Source: Fidelibacterota bacterium
GTDB taxonomy: Bacteria; Fidelibacterota; UBA2242
NCBI GenBank assembly: GCA_023229045.1
Contig: JALOAB010000030.1
Span: 1 to 15,552 of the forward strand
Direction of reading: 5' to 3'
DNA: 15,552 nucleotides
Shown here one piece after another: positions 15,437 to 15,552 of the stretch. How positions within the stretch are numbered: the first letter of the stretch is position 1; each line of letters opens with the position of its first letter. Both the position numbers and the translations under genes were made by a program. The notes under the pieces were generated by a model. The model was given only the letters and a program-made list of their open reading frames with translations. It ran no database searches and had not been told where the DNA came from.

Positions 15437-15552
15437 TTAATAGTTAAAAATTTCGCACAGGATCGAATCCCAAATTTTTAAAATCTCAGATATTCAATAT
15501 TAAATTGATTGTTATAGATAAGACAAAACATTTAGGCTAACACCTACCCGGG
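15419..15552 (+). repeat. 134-bp exact direct repeat, copy 2 (truncated by window end)
   Basis: This is identical to 15247-15380. It contains the duplicated tRNA 3' end, a second copy of the AT-rich hairpin (15444-15481), and the first 20 bases of another variable-arm copy at 15533. The window ends inside the repeat, as expected when an assembly breaks at an unresolved tandem array. Confidence 0.9.

Overview
The window is moderately AT-rich bacterial chromosomal DNA, dense with genes and with no plasmid or phage signature. Several genes are preceded by clear AGGAG-type ribosome binding sites, and the envelope is Gram-negative: a tripartite RND/TolC-type efflux system, a lipoprotein adaptor, and an exported protein of outer-membrane type. 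No phylum marker is present. A non-Bacteroidota member of the FCB superphylum would fit the protein style and Shine-Dalgarno use, but that is a guess. The window appears to end inside a repeat, as a metagenomic contig often does.

Layout. (1) 1-126 is the tail of an unidentified gene, possibly a type I restriction or helicase-like subunit. (2) 137-493 is a degenerate tandem repeat of seventeen 21-bp units in one unbroken register; read on the + strand it gives heptads of the SHLxKLx type but has two internal stops. (3) 736-2842 (+) is a two-gene unit: an exported protein resembling DUF3943, then galE. (4) 2887-8440 (-) is a housekeeping cluster. In transcription order it holds a previously hidden 57-residue cysteine-rich small protein, uvrC, lysA and purL. 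(5) 8533-14834 (-) is an efflux operon in the order TetR repressor, TolC-like outer membrane factor, lipoprotein adaptor, RND pump. The genes are 9 nt apart, 15 nt apart, and overlapping by 4 nt. A perfect palindromic operator lies just upstream of tetR, and a 10-bp-stem terminator follows the pump gene. (6) 15136-15263 is a tRNA-Ser(GGA) gene with a plausible promoter. (7) 15247-15552 holds a partial duplication of the tRNA 3' half, arranged as a 134-bp exact direct repeat; its copy of the T-arm carries a 34-bp palindromic insertion at the centre of the T-loop.

How the genes work together. The efflux operon looks like a self-contained, autoregulated detoxification module: the TetR-family protein should bind the palindrome and release it when a toxic ligand binds. 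The uvrC/lysA/purL run mixes DNA repair, lysine/peptidoglycan precursor synthesis and purine synthesis, probably for shared transcription rather than a shared pathway. GalE supplies UDP-galactose for surface glycans, which suits an envelope protein as its neighbour.

Least explained parts: the 21-bp heptad repeat, the cysteine-rich small protein, and the tRNA-derived repeat with its palindromic insertion.
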